Of a DNA stretch of 64,000 bases, positions 22,953 to 34,353 are shown one piece after another; within the stretch, counting starts at the first letter, position 1, and each line of letters starts with the position of its first letter. A program made the position numbers and the translations under genes. Source of the DNA: Brassica napus (taxonomy: Eukaryota; Streptophyta; Magnoliopsida; Brassicales; Brassicaceae); contig NC_063450.1 in the NCBI RefSeq assembly GCF_020379485.1, forward strand, positions 49,752,681 through 49,816,680, given 5' to 3'. The notes below the pieces were generated by a model that did no database searches, was not told where the DNA came from, and saw nothing but the letters and a program-made list of their open reading frames with translations.

Positions 22953-22980
22953 GAAGATGATGATGATGATGATGATAATA
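22953..22980. repeat. GAT trinucleotide microsatellite
   Basis: About eight GAT/GATAAT units in the presumed REN1 5' UTR. Confidence 0.8.
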
Positions 22981-24286
22981 GCCGATCTCAGATCATAAGA
23001 AACATGAATTCAATAAACAAAACCTTGATTTTTGATCTGGAGAATGAATTAAGATGATAATAATAATTGTTAAATTTTCTTAAGGGTTAGGAGAGAGAGA
23101 GAGATTTGGATTTGATGTGTTCAACGGTGTTTTGAGAGAGAAGAGGTGAAGCGAAAATGTTGGGCGTAAACCGAGGAAGTCTTTTGTTTCATCATTCATT
23201 CGGCAGTTGTACACGCCCTCCCTTCTTGGAGGGAGAAACATTTCTCATTCTTCTATCTTATGACCTCTTCTCTTCTCCAACCATTTCTCTCATAAAAATA
23301 CACATATGTCCACTCTTATAATTTACTCTCTAACCTATAGTTTTTGATAACGCCTTCTTTATATAGCTAGTTAATATATCAATGTCTCTACCTAGTCTTT
23401 ATCAATTACTACATTTTATTAAGTAAGTTTGGGATAATAATTATTTGATTTTGTAATCAGAACAAAGGGAATAGAAATGACAACCTTAATACACCCTTGC
23501 ATTGGTGTATCGTGCCGACCACGACCATCCACCACTCTCTCTTTTTACTTTCTGTTAATGGTGACACCTTTGACTATTTATTATATATACAGACATCTTT
23601 ACACCTCTTTGATAAAAGCTACGTGGCCCATTCATATAAAACAACTTATCATTTGAATAATGCTGGTGCATGCATGGGGACTCCATTCATTCGTCTACTT
23701 TATTTTATTTGTTTGATGGGTGTTTCGTTATATTATTTTCATGCATTATAATCTTTGTTTGTTGGATGTCCGAGCCAGCCAGCATTTATGCCCCGAACGG
23801 CCTTTGGTACTAGGAAAGGATTATGATGAAGTTCAAGAACCAAATTGGATACACCGCAAACTTTGCTAACCGTAAATTGCATGAACCTGAAGATTTCACC
23901 GGTTAAGCCGTAATGTTGTATAGTAGCGGCCAGCGGGGAAGGTCACCTCACCTCCTTCGTTGAATAGAATGGCTGTCGCTGTTGCGCCCCAGTTTTTATA
24001 ATCGACAAAAGCACTCTTTGGAGTTCATATATGAGCTACTAAACAAAAAGAAAAGAATACTATTGGGCTTAAAAACAAAAGGGATCACACAGGCCTATTC
24101 GTAGCTCACAAGTCACAAGTCACAACACTTGATTAGAATCATAAGAAAAAACAATACTCCGACCAGCTGGTTCGGTCCAGGCGTTGGAGATTTGGATCGG
24201 TTTTCTCGCCCGTGAATCGGTTTAGCTCCCAATGAAACCGGTGTTTTTATCCGATTTCGGCTTTGTAAGTTAGGATAAAATAAAAT

Positions 24287-24497
24287 CAAGGCCGGTCCGA
24301 GGCAAATCATAACGAAACATTGCCTTAAGCCCCTAAAACTTTTGGAAAAAATTACATAGAAAAAATCTTCTAAATTTTTTTTTTGGGCAAAACCCCTAAA
24401 TTTTTTTTTTTCAAGCCTCTAAATTTACCAAAATTTTTTTTAGCCGAAATATTTTATAAGTCGTCTATAGACCCCCAAAATCTAAAGGCCGACCCTG
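24287..24497. mobile_element. hAT-type MITE (211 bp)
   Basis: Terminal inverted repeats CAAGGCCGGTCCGAGG (left) and a right end finishing GGCCGACCCTG, i.e. CAGGGTCGGCC inverted. Both sides are flanked by the perfect 8-bp duplication AATAAAAT (24279-24286 and 24498-24505). An 8-bp target duplication and a C-A-start, GGCC-rich end fit hAT. The interior is poly(T)-rich and non-coding. Confidence 0.85.
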
Positions 24498-24961
24498 AAT
24501 AAAATAAATAGTTTTAATGTAAATGATAATATTAATCTTGCAAAGTAAGCACGCACCAATTGCTTTCTTATTTAATTTTGATGTTAATATATTTAGGGTA
24601 TGATTGTGGGTTTCAGGCTTTTAGCAAATTTGACCAAGGAAACAGGCTGGGTAATTATGGTTTGCAGCTGGTTTAAATCGACGCCAAATCGACTAAATAT
24701 TTAAATGTACATAATTAAATTTCTTAAGAAATGTTTGTTACTCTTGTATCTAAATAAGATTCAACAAGAAGATTCTAATATTCCGACAAATATTAATGTA
24801 GTTGCTTGTTGTCTTACTACATACGACTCTCTTTATCCTTTTCTCTTTTTTTTTTTTTTTCTTTTTCCCCACAAATAAGAGAAAGGGTGGAGACGACGAA
24901 GAAGAATCAAAATCAGTCTCTTGCGATTTTCCACGCCTTCAGATAGTTTCCTCTCAATTCC

Positions 24962-26161
24962 ATGGAAATTGAGGTCTCTAGCTCGACTCCTGGTTCAGTA
25001 AACCGCGTCGAGTTGGATAGTATTCGAGTCAAGCGGAAGACGTTGCAGAATCTGCTCGAGGATTGCCAGCGAGCTCTCGAGCTGCTCAATCTCACCGATA
25101 CTGCTCCCAGCGGCGATGGAATCGAAACCGGTGGTTCCCAGGAGGAGGAGGATAATAGCGACTCGCCGGAGAGGGAAGAAGAGTTTTCTTCTTCTTCCGA
25201 TCAAGGAGATCCTGAAACCGATAAAGTATGCTCCTTTAAATTTATTAAATTTTAAAAATTGCACCTTGATCCCATGATTCTTGTGCAGTTGTATGATCTC
25301 ATCAAGTCTAGAGTCGAAGGTCATGACTTTCGGGAAAAGATCGAGTTAGCTCAAGTTTCTCTTCTCCAAGATCTTCCTGGTATGAACACTTCATTACAGT
25401 TTTGTTTTTTGGTACTTGTAGAGATAAAACTATATAGAGGCTGTTGAATTTGGCAGAAGATGGTAGCACTTGGGATGTAGTTAGTGAAGATGATGTATGG
25501 GGTGAGGGTGAAACAGAAGATGATTATGTTCTTGTTAGAGAAGAAGATATAGCTGACGGTCTCGCTTGTTTCATGGCTACTTATTTATCTTCCCTTAAGC
25601 AGACCAAGGTACATTAATGCCCCTGTTCTCGTATCTCTGTTCTGTTTCCATGTCTGATCAACTTATTGTGAGTGTTGCTCTTTGTGTAGGATATATCACC
25701 TGATCAGCTTCAGAAAGGTAACATCTATGTGTCACGATTAGAAACAAAGAATGTTAGCCTCTAGGGATTTTTGTTAGATAGATCTCAAATATCTTTGCTA
25801 AGATGCTAGTGAGAGTGTGACTCTTATGTCTCTCTCCTTATCAAAGAGTGGTACTAAGAGAGTTTTTGCTTATGAACGCAGCACTTAGCACCATGTTTTC
25901 AGTGAAGAAGCGAAAGGGGAAGCTTCGTAAAGCATGGGAAGGAAGTAAAGTTATTTACAACGTTGCATCCTGGAGCGCAACTGCCATAGGGTACATCCAC
26001 CAAACATTCTCTCTTTTTAATCATTAGTTTGTTTGTCTGACTGCTTCTAAGTAGTTCAAATTTGTTCTTTTGGCTACAGGATATATCAAAACCCAATGAT
26101 CTTGAGTATTGCATCCAAAGCCTTCTGGGTGTCTTGCAAGGCCATATCAAAGCTTGTCTGA
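24962..26161 (+). CDS. Small plant protein of unknown function
   Basis: Six exons: 24962-25225, 25289-25379, 25457-25608, 25690-25717, 25882-25990, 26080-26161. They total 726 nt, or 241 residues, in one consistent frame. The position matches Arabidopsis At4g24590. The N-terminal third (VELDSIRVKRKTLQNLLEDC) is predicted helical and is followed by an acidic Ser/Glu-rich linker. The middle contains acidic DVWGEGETEDDYVLVREED and then FMATYLSSLKQTK. The C-terminus is basic, then mildly hydrophobic (KRKGKLRKAW ... SIASKAFWVSCKAISKLV), possibly a membrane-associating helix. I see no catalytic motif and do not assign a function. Confidence 0.85.
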
Positions 26162-26599
26162 AATCTGAATTGGAACACCCATCTCACTCACATTGGTGCT
26201 CATAAGTTGCAACATCCTCAACTCAGCAAATGTTTTATATCTTTCTGATTTTATCTGTACATATGCCATTTGTTTGTTTGCCTCTTCTTCTCTCTGATGT
26301 TATCCTCAACATTCAATGTTAAAGATTAGTTTGATCTCAATTCAATAGATGCTTGTTTTTGAAGCCGTCAACCATTAGTTTGTTCTCAATCTTCTTCACA
26401 ACGCAGGGACTTGGTCGCCAGATATTAAATCAGACTTATTCTCCATGAATTTAGTCAATTTTGTAAAGAGAGTTTTTGTATTTCACTTCACCAGTCTTGT
26501 AATACATTGATATGCTAGTGCTAAAAGGAAATGAGATCTGATCCCTTACAGTTTCGAGCTATAAAGGAATCTTGAGCATTTTTAGGCGTTTGATATTTA
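26162..26599. other. Convergent 3' region
   Basis: About 440 bp between two converging genes, presumably 3' UTRs. No other feature is seen. Confidence 0.4.
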
Positions 26600-29500
26600 C
26601 TAGTCGAAAGACTTGCCTTTATTAACTGTAGTGTCCTTGCAAAGAATCCAGCGAAGCTCCACAATCGATCTCGGAGGCTCCAGGTCTTGCTCTCTCAACG
26701 AATCTCCTAGTAGCTTTTGCATCTCTGCTGCAAATGTATCGTCTAACATCTGCGAATATGCACCATTTATTAAGATGAGGTAAAGTCTTAGAGTAATGCA
26801 ATCAGAAGTATAGGGGGGGGCTTACAGAGACAGCAACTCTAGGACCCTTATACCAAGCTCTGTTCTCTGTCTTGTTCTCCAAAAAGCTCAGAACAATCTG
26901 TCATGGGGGCAAGAGATGAAGAATCAGCTCTCCCAACACACACACGCCAGACAAAACAAAACTCAGGAGACACTATTGAAATAGTTGACCTCTCCCATAC
27001 GATCCCAGTATCCTCGAGACAATGCGATGAATACATGCGTCGCACAAACCGAATGTAGATTATTCAGTGTGTTGGTGAGCTGCTCCTTCAAGTTATGCAT
27101 GTCTGATTCTCCAACACTTTCTTTAGAGCAGGCGCAGTGGAGACCACTGCTGATGCCCTTAGAGTCCCGAAGAATCTTCTTCAACGTTGTCGCCTTTTGT
27201 AGAAAACAATAAAAAAAGATAAACTATTACAACACGTGCATTTTAGGATCTCAAAACATGCTAAAACCAAACAAGATTAGAAAACATAAGACTCACATTT
27301 TGTACGAGTTTTTCGACAACAGCTTGAAGGTAACTTCGAAACTTGGCTCTGAGCATCACCGTCACCTCAGAAAGACGATCCCCAGGAGCTACGTTCCCAC
27401 CATCAGGAATGCATGATGAAGACCATGCTTTGAATTGAGCCTCTATATTGTACCGTAGAACATCAAGCATTCTCTTCATAGTGTTTAATAAAATGCCCAG
27501 CTGCACCAGCGGATAAAATAAACTTTTTAACAAACAGATCTTCATTAATTTTAAGGAAAAAGGTGTTGGAAGTACTCACCTCATCCGGAACTACATATGG
27601 CTTTTTTGGAGCCAAGTTTTCTTTTAGAGGTGATAAGACATTTGCATACTGCTTCTCCAGAGCTTCCACAATTGCTTTTTCAACATCAGCAATGGCCTAA
27701 AAGAAACACAATCTATGTTGTAGCTTATATACATGCAATGGAAGAATACACATGAAAACTTTTCACAGTTGCGTAAGGCATCGATCGAGAAACTTACACT
27801 CTCCAGGACAAAGATACATTTGGGCCAGCTAGAAATGATAACTTGATAGTCTTGAATGGTTTCGTTCAGCCTGGTGTACATTTCATCAACAAATGGGGTT
27901 GTTGAACGATGTGCCCCGACTCCGCCCCATTGTACCTGATTGAATGATAGGTTTTTTTAATGGACACTAAGGAGTCAGTTACTCAATGATGCACCATAAG
28001 CTCATAAGGACGCACATCCAGCAAAAAAATTTGTTACTTCTCCACAGTTTTGATTTAGAATTGAAGAAAACCACGCAGAGAAGCCATATATATATATACT
28101 CCTTCCCTTTCCTTAAGTTAGATATCTAATTATATAAAAAATTGTTTGAGTCCCTCCCGCAATGTCCACGTGGAAACTCAATTGATATAGGGTTGACACG
28201 TGTCCCTGTCCAATGAAACTCATCGTATCATTTTCTCTGCAGTTTGTTGGGCCTTGAACGTCATCCGGTATTTATTTTTGTTGGGCTTTCATTAAGTTTG
28301 ATGGGCGCGTTTCAGTTAGGGTTTACCCTGTTTTCTTCTTCGCCTCTCTTTTACACCCCCATGTCAATTAGCTCTTCGAAATCGATTTTCCATCTTCTTC
28401 CTCGGAGTAACGCAACGTTACGAGTTACCAGGTTATCATCTAAAACCCTCCATTACTCTCTCACACATTATCTACATTCAATGCGATTTCTGGATCTGTA
28501 AGACGGTGGAGATTCATATATAAAAAGGTAAGATTTCTTCATTCGATAATCATCCTCTCATTCTTAAAAGCTAACCGGTAAGACAATTCTGTGAAATATG
28601 GCTGACGTTTCGGTCTTCCTCTCCGATCTGCAGACTGGCCGCCCCTCCTCCACTGTTCAAGTCCATTTGCTAAGTTTCTGGGAGGCTCAGGTATGTTATC
28701 TACATCCGCCTTTTGTTCATAGACAACGTCTTTCACCGGTTAGTTCATTAGACATTTGCACCGTCCTGAATCCATAGTACAGAGTCAGATTTATGTTTTA
28801 GAAGTTTCAAACTCCCCGGACTTTGTGTTTCTAATAGTTAAGATTATTTAAGTATGAGTGGACTCAGATTGATTGGTGCTCTTATTAGATTGATCATGCA
28901 TCATCATCTCATGCAATGTTAGATTGTTTTTTTTTTTGGAATTTATAATTGTTTATTAATGACTAAATTGCAAGAGGTTAACTAAGAATATAATGGATTC
29001 TGGAAAATGCATGCGTGAAAAAAAATTGATTTTTAAAAATACATTCACGATGTGTCTCTAATATGTGTTGTTTCACGGTATAGGAAGGTGTCAAGGTTAC
29101 AGATGTGGTTCCGAGTGGAGCTTCCATTGGTATCTACGAGAGTGAGACTCTTGAGCTTAGTGATGGGGGATCAAACTACCTTGGGAAGGATGTCTCTAAG
29201 GTGAGAAACTATATTTTTAGTGAAAGAATTGTTATCCAATTTTTGTCATATTTGTTTTTTTGTTGTTGATGTCAATAGGCTGTTGACAACTTCATGGTCT
29301 ATGAACTGATGGAACCCAAAACAAGTGGGGTTAATGCAATCAAAATCAAAAGGTGATTCAAGGGAAATTCATGTGTCATGTAGTTACTCAATAATGAAAG
29401 AAGATTTTAACCATCTTGGTTCTTCTTCTTGTGTACAGCTTGGAGCCAATGATATCCTTGATGCGTGCAAACCTGGGGCCATTCTCAATGGCATTCGTCT

Positions 29501-32500
29501 CTACAAAAGGAAGGTAGAAGAGCAACAGGTAAACATATATTAGACGACGGGGGAGATAGGAAAACAATAATAAATATTAATGATTATATTTTTTACATTT
29601 TTCATGGTAGTATAGTTTTGTAAATTTTAACAAAAAGGAAAATAGTTCAGATTAAATCTTCAACTTTCTATCTTCTTACTTACTACGACAGTTAATGTAT
29701 TCTGTGATGTGGTACAATAACATGTTTATACGTTTCTATCTTTTGACTCATGAAAGTTTGTAAAATATTTTGAACTCGAGACTACTTAGGAGCCAAAACC
29801 AATGCCTTTATAATTGCGACTCTTTCGAGAATGACAATCAAAAAGAAAAAAAAAGGATTATGCAACTATAAAGCATTAACACATGCTGGAAACAAATGAC
29901 GCGATCATTGTGCAACGTCCCATGTATGAAGAGAGCAGAATACAACCTGATGCTAATCATGCTACTCATAAAATGTAACCTTGGAGATCTTGACAGCCCA
30001 TGCACAGTTTGTTTTCGTTACAAAAAAATCACGAAGTTCCTTGAACTGAAGTAACTTCAGCATGCACTATCCATCACACACTCACTCAGACCACCTACCA
30101 TTTTTAAGTTCTCTTTAATACTTTTCCTACTTTCCAGAACAATATTCGCAGTAATCGTTCCTCTGGTTTTAAGTTTAATACACTCGCAATTTCTATTATT
30201 TATAAAACTATCTTTTTATACATCCTCTTAGTTACTATCTACTCTCTACGTCTGTCTCCAATTTCCATAGAACACAGTGTAATCAAAATGGATTCCCCTA
30301 GCTTACGTGTTCGTGTTTGTATTTTGCTGTAATTGACTTGGTGCAGAACCTATACAGAAAAAAAGATGCGCATCCAACCTTTTTTCCAAATTCAGATTTT
30401 AGGTTTGTTAGTTTTTCATCGTATTAAGTTCAAGGCCCATTACACACGTAGGCCTTTTAACTGTCTTCATGTGTTCCCAAATATCACCATAATTATTATC
30501 GGTACTGCCATAAGATCAATGATAAGAAAAAAACTTAGTCTAATATTATATGATGTTAATAACAGATACAACCGAGTATCATTTCACTTCACCAATTAAT
30601 AAGAAAGTACTACAATCATATATAAGGTTTATACTAAAACATACAATATATGGAAAATGTATTTTAATGATTTGATATACGTACAACGAATATTTCTTCT
30701 AATATATTAATCTGTGTTACGTTAAAAAATGACGACCCTGTTCTATTTTTTTTAATATAAATCTTACTATTTGAATATATCATACACCATTTAATATTCC
30801 AAATTGATAGTAAGATATATTGGTTGACAAAAAAAAAGATAGTAAGATACATTAATTTATCTTTTTGTTTTTTAAATTAAAAATTCATCATATAATTATA
30901 TTTGTGCAATTGTAAAGCTTATATTAATAATAATGCATAATGTATTTAATGATTTGGTAAAAATATACATAAGATTTTTTACAAACAATTAATTTGTATA
31001 GCAAAAACCAATCCCGTAAAATTATTAACCAAACCAATAACACCAAATAGGCCTATAACCCATAAAATCAACATGAATCCAATTATTCCTAAACTTGAGA
31101 TTAAAACGTCAGTACTACTCAAACTGTTCATGTAGAACTATAAAATTTCTTTTCAAAAATAACTACACACAATTACAGCTTATGCTCTTTGTTACATACG
31201 AGACATGCCAATGCAATGTTATCATTTAAAAAAATATATTTTATGAAGTCATAACGCAGATTTTCTATTAATTACTTCTAAATTTTAAAGAAATATATAT
31301 ATACTAAAAAAATTATTAGATGCACCACATGAATTATTATATTATAATAACTTCCGATCCAACAATATAAAGAGTAAATTGATTGTTTATTTAAACATAA
31401 AACAATAATATATATAAATATATAGTTTTCACATTTTATTATATTCTAAAATACAAACTTTCTTTACAGATACATATCATTTAAAAAGTTGTTAGTATTT
31501 ACCACAAAACATTATATTATATTATTTAATAACTATAATGTCATAGCAAGAAAAATTTCCTCTAAACAAAATTACAATTCTAATATATTAGTATAAATTT
31601 GGAAGAAGCTAATAACGTCAAAAATATACAGTGAATTTTATTAAAGTCAACCACGATATTACTCTCATAAATATATCAATACCGTAACTCAATCATATAC
31701 ACCAAAAACATTTCAATAGCAACACAAACATAATACAACCCTCCTAAACCATAACATCTACACGTTTCAATATAATGACAATATTAAACCCAACACATCA
31801 GATATCTAAGTACATAAATACATCAAAATACAATATAGAAACTACATTTTTTTCATAAAAACACCATAAACACAGAACCACTCTCCTAAGTCATAGTTGA
31901 AAAAGACAAAAAGTCCAAATATCATAGGGTAATTCTCTTAAATAGTCATTTTTAAATATTTGTCACAAAAATAACTTTTGAAAAAGAAAATGATTAAAAT
32001 ACCTCTTTTTATTTTGAAATTTTTAGTATTTATTTTTTATTTTTTAAAATTTGAAACCATATCCACAAACTTCACCCCTTAACTATAAATTCTAAGTCTA
32101 GATTAGTTAACCCTAGGATAAAAATACATTTTTACTGTTTAATAAAACTTATTTTGATCATTTTATTTATTGATGGCTATTTTGGTGACAAAAACTAAAA
32201 AAAAAAAAAGCTATTTTAAGAAATTTCTCAATATCTTATACATAAACAGTCATATATCTGAAACCCCAAAACAACCAAAAAAAATCACACAAATTATCAT
32301 AACATAAATATAGACATTCCGCGCGTAGCGCGGACCGACCCTAGTTTTAGAAAAAAAAAATTGTTTCACAAAAATAGACTTTTTGTATTTTCTATAAAAC
32401 AATTGTGATTTTCAAAAAAATTAATTGACTTTAATGAATTATTATTGATTAAAAATTATTGAAAATTGAAAATTACAAAAAAAGATACATTTATTATAGT

Positions 32501-34303
32501 GATTTAATGTGTTTTTTTTATAGGTATTAAAACACTAAAAAAGTCTATCATCGTATCGTGAAACAGAGGGAGTATATACCTTATCAAGTTTGCATGACTC
32601 AAGTAAGGAAAGGCGTCTATCTTGAATCCAAATCATAATATATTGGTGGAACAATTCTTTTGCATCAACACCAGCTTGGATAGGACTGCAAAATAACAAC
32701 ATTATGCCAGTCAATAACAAATTGCCAGTCAATAATCTAAATGACCTACCCAATGTTCCAGCTGGAAAGATCACGTTGAAATTCTACAGTTGCAATAACA
32801 AGCTCTGCAACTGCTGGTGAAGGACCAGACGGTGGGCATGCAACAAGGAATGTTCGAAGTCTGTTGTGGAGATCAGTGCTATATATGGATGCTGACAAGT
32901 TTGGAAGGTCAATAAAGCTGCATAAAACAACAATATAACAAACATTGGGCAATCAACACCTGTAGGTAGATGCTACAAGACCTCCTTTCATATCAATTGT
33001 TTGGAAATAGTTGAATAAGACTAGACTAGCTTAGCTGAACCTAACTTTCTTCACTTGCATACTAACCTGGGAAGTATATATTGATTGTGGATCTCAATAT
33101 CAGTATAAATCTCATTCTTTACATTCTTGCAGACCATAGTCATTTTCTTGTAAGCAGACGACATTGAAGAAGGATCCCAAAAATTGGGATCATTGTTGTT
33201 TGTAACAAACTCATCCGTCTCACCCATATGCATTCTAGATATCTTCTTTGCTCCTACCTATAAAAAGCATTGATGCCAAATAGATGAGAAAAATTAACCA
33301 AGAGTAAAGTAAGGCATTTGAGAAGGTGTATGCTTTACCTGGAAGTAATTACAAAGATTACTCTGATCCTTCGGAGACAATATATCATGCAGAAGCAAGT
33401 ACACTTTAACAGCCGGAGCGAGCGCTGGCGCTGGAACTCCTGTTGCAGAACTGACTACATCATTCATTCCAGAGAAAGAAGACTCATCAAGAGATTTGTA
33501 GTTCTCAAAGACCAGCTTCAGAATCTGCTCGGTTTGGTTCTTGATTTCATTTAGGATCCCATTCTTTTGAAAGGAAAAAAAAAGGAGATTCATAAGCGGT
33601 TCAGAAGCAGAAAAAGCATTTGTATGACAAGACTACTATGCTTACACACACAAAAAACAAATCAACAGCAAACAGAAATAACTTGGTATTTTCATGTCTA
33701 AATTTTCAATGTGAGCAACTACGTGAAGTCTACTCTGTCATTCATCATTGCATGCACAACTATGAATACAATGGTGAACAACACACAAATATTGCTTAAC
33801 TTGAGACAAGATTCACACAAAACAACAAAACGAAAAGAAAAAAATAATAGGATTGAGGATCTACCTCTTGATGACTCAAGGTAGCCTTGCCATTTCCTTT
33901 CATGATGACAGGTGCTAGCAAGTCATGCACCAAATGGAGACAGTCTGAAGTCGGTGTAGCGACATCCATCACATAGGTCAAGTATCTTAATGCAACCAAA
34001 CACGATAGAGAAAACCGAGTTATAGCATATCCTCCAATGATTAAAAAAAGAAGAAGAGAAAGTGAGTGCGGTATACCTGAGCTTGGTGTAGACATCTGAA
34101 ATCCCATAGTAGGAGGCAAATTCTTCCAAAAGCCATTTCCATGAACCATATAACAACAATTTTCTTTGCTGAAACCACTGCGTTTTCAAGGCCACTTCCA
34201 GGACTAGGTCATATGCGACTGTTTCCGCAACGGAACAACCCTACAGGAAGATGAAACAAGAAAATCAATACACCAAAATCTTCTGAGCACTATACAATGA
34301 GTT

Positions 34304-34353
<50 letters not shown>

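Larger units (their letters stand above)
22879..24961. other. Shared upstream region, REN1 and small gene
   Basis: About 2.1 kb between divergent genes. It holds a GATGAT microsatellite (about 22953-22980) and GA tracts near the REN1 start, plus a small hAT MITE (24287-24497). Otherwise it is AT-rich DNA with no coding exon. Confidence 0.5.
28125..32344 (+). mobile_element. Helitron (4.2 kb) with captured enolase fragments
   Basis: The 3' end is diagnostic: hairpin CCGCGCGTAGCGCGG at 32319-32333, then CTAG at 32341-32344, followed by T. The 5' end is placed at TCTAATTATATAAAA (28125), preceded by A; removing 28125-32344 rejoins a Stowaway MITE cleanly at A/T. On its plus strand it carries a DUF223-like exon and three to four enolase exons with introns. 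The rest (29530-32310) is AT-rich and non-coding. No helicase is present, so it is non-autonomous. Confidence 0.8.
28099..32572. mobile_element. Stowaway-like MITE split by a Helitron
   Basis: Left part 28099-28124 begins CTCCTTCCCTTTC. Right part 32345-32572 ends GAAACAGAGGGAG. Flanking TA dinucleotides (28097-28098 and 32573-32574) fit the Tc1/mariner target duplication. With the Helitron removed, the parts join across an A/T site and total about 254 bp. The element lies in the intron of the large minus-strand gene. Confidence 0.75.

Noticed and set aside
24113..24310. Short minus-strand frame of 65 codons
   Set aside because: It overlaps a MITE end and has no recognisable family or splice partners.
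30184..30210. Alternative Helitron 5' end at TCTATTATTTATAAAAC
   Set aside because: It is preceded by T, not A, and does not rejoin the split Stowaway element; the 28125 end does both.
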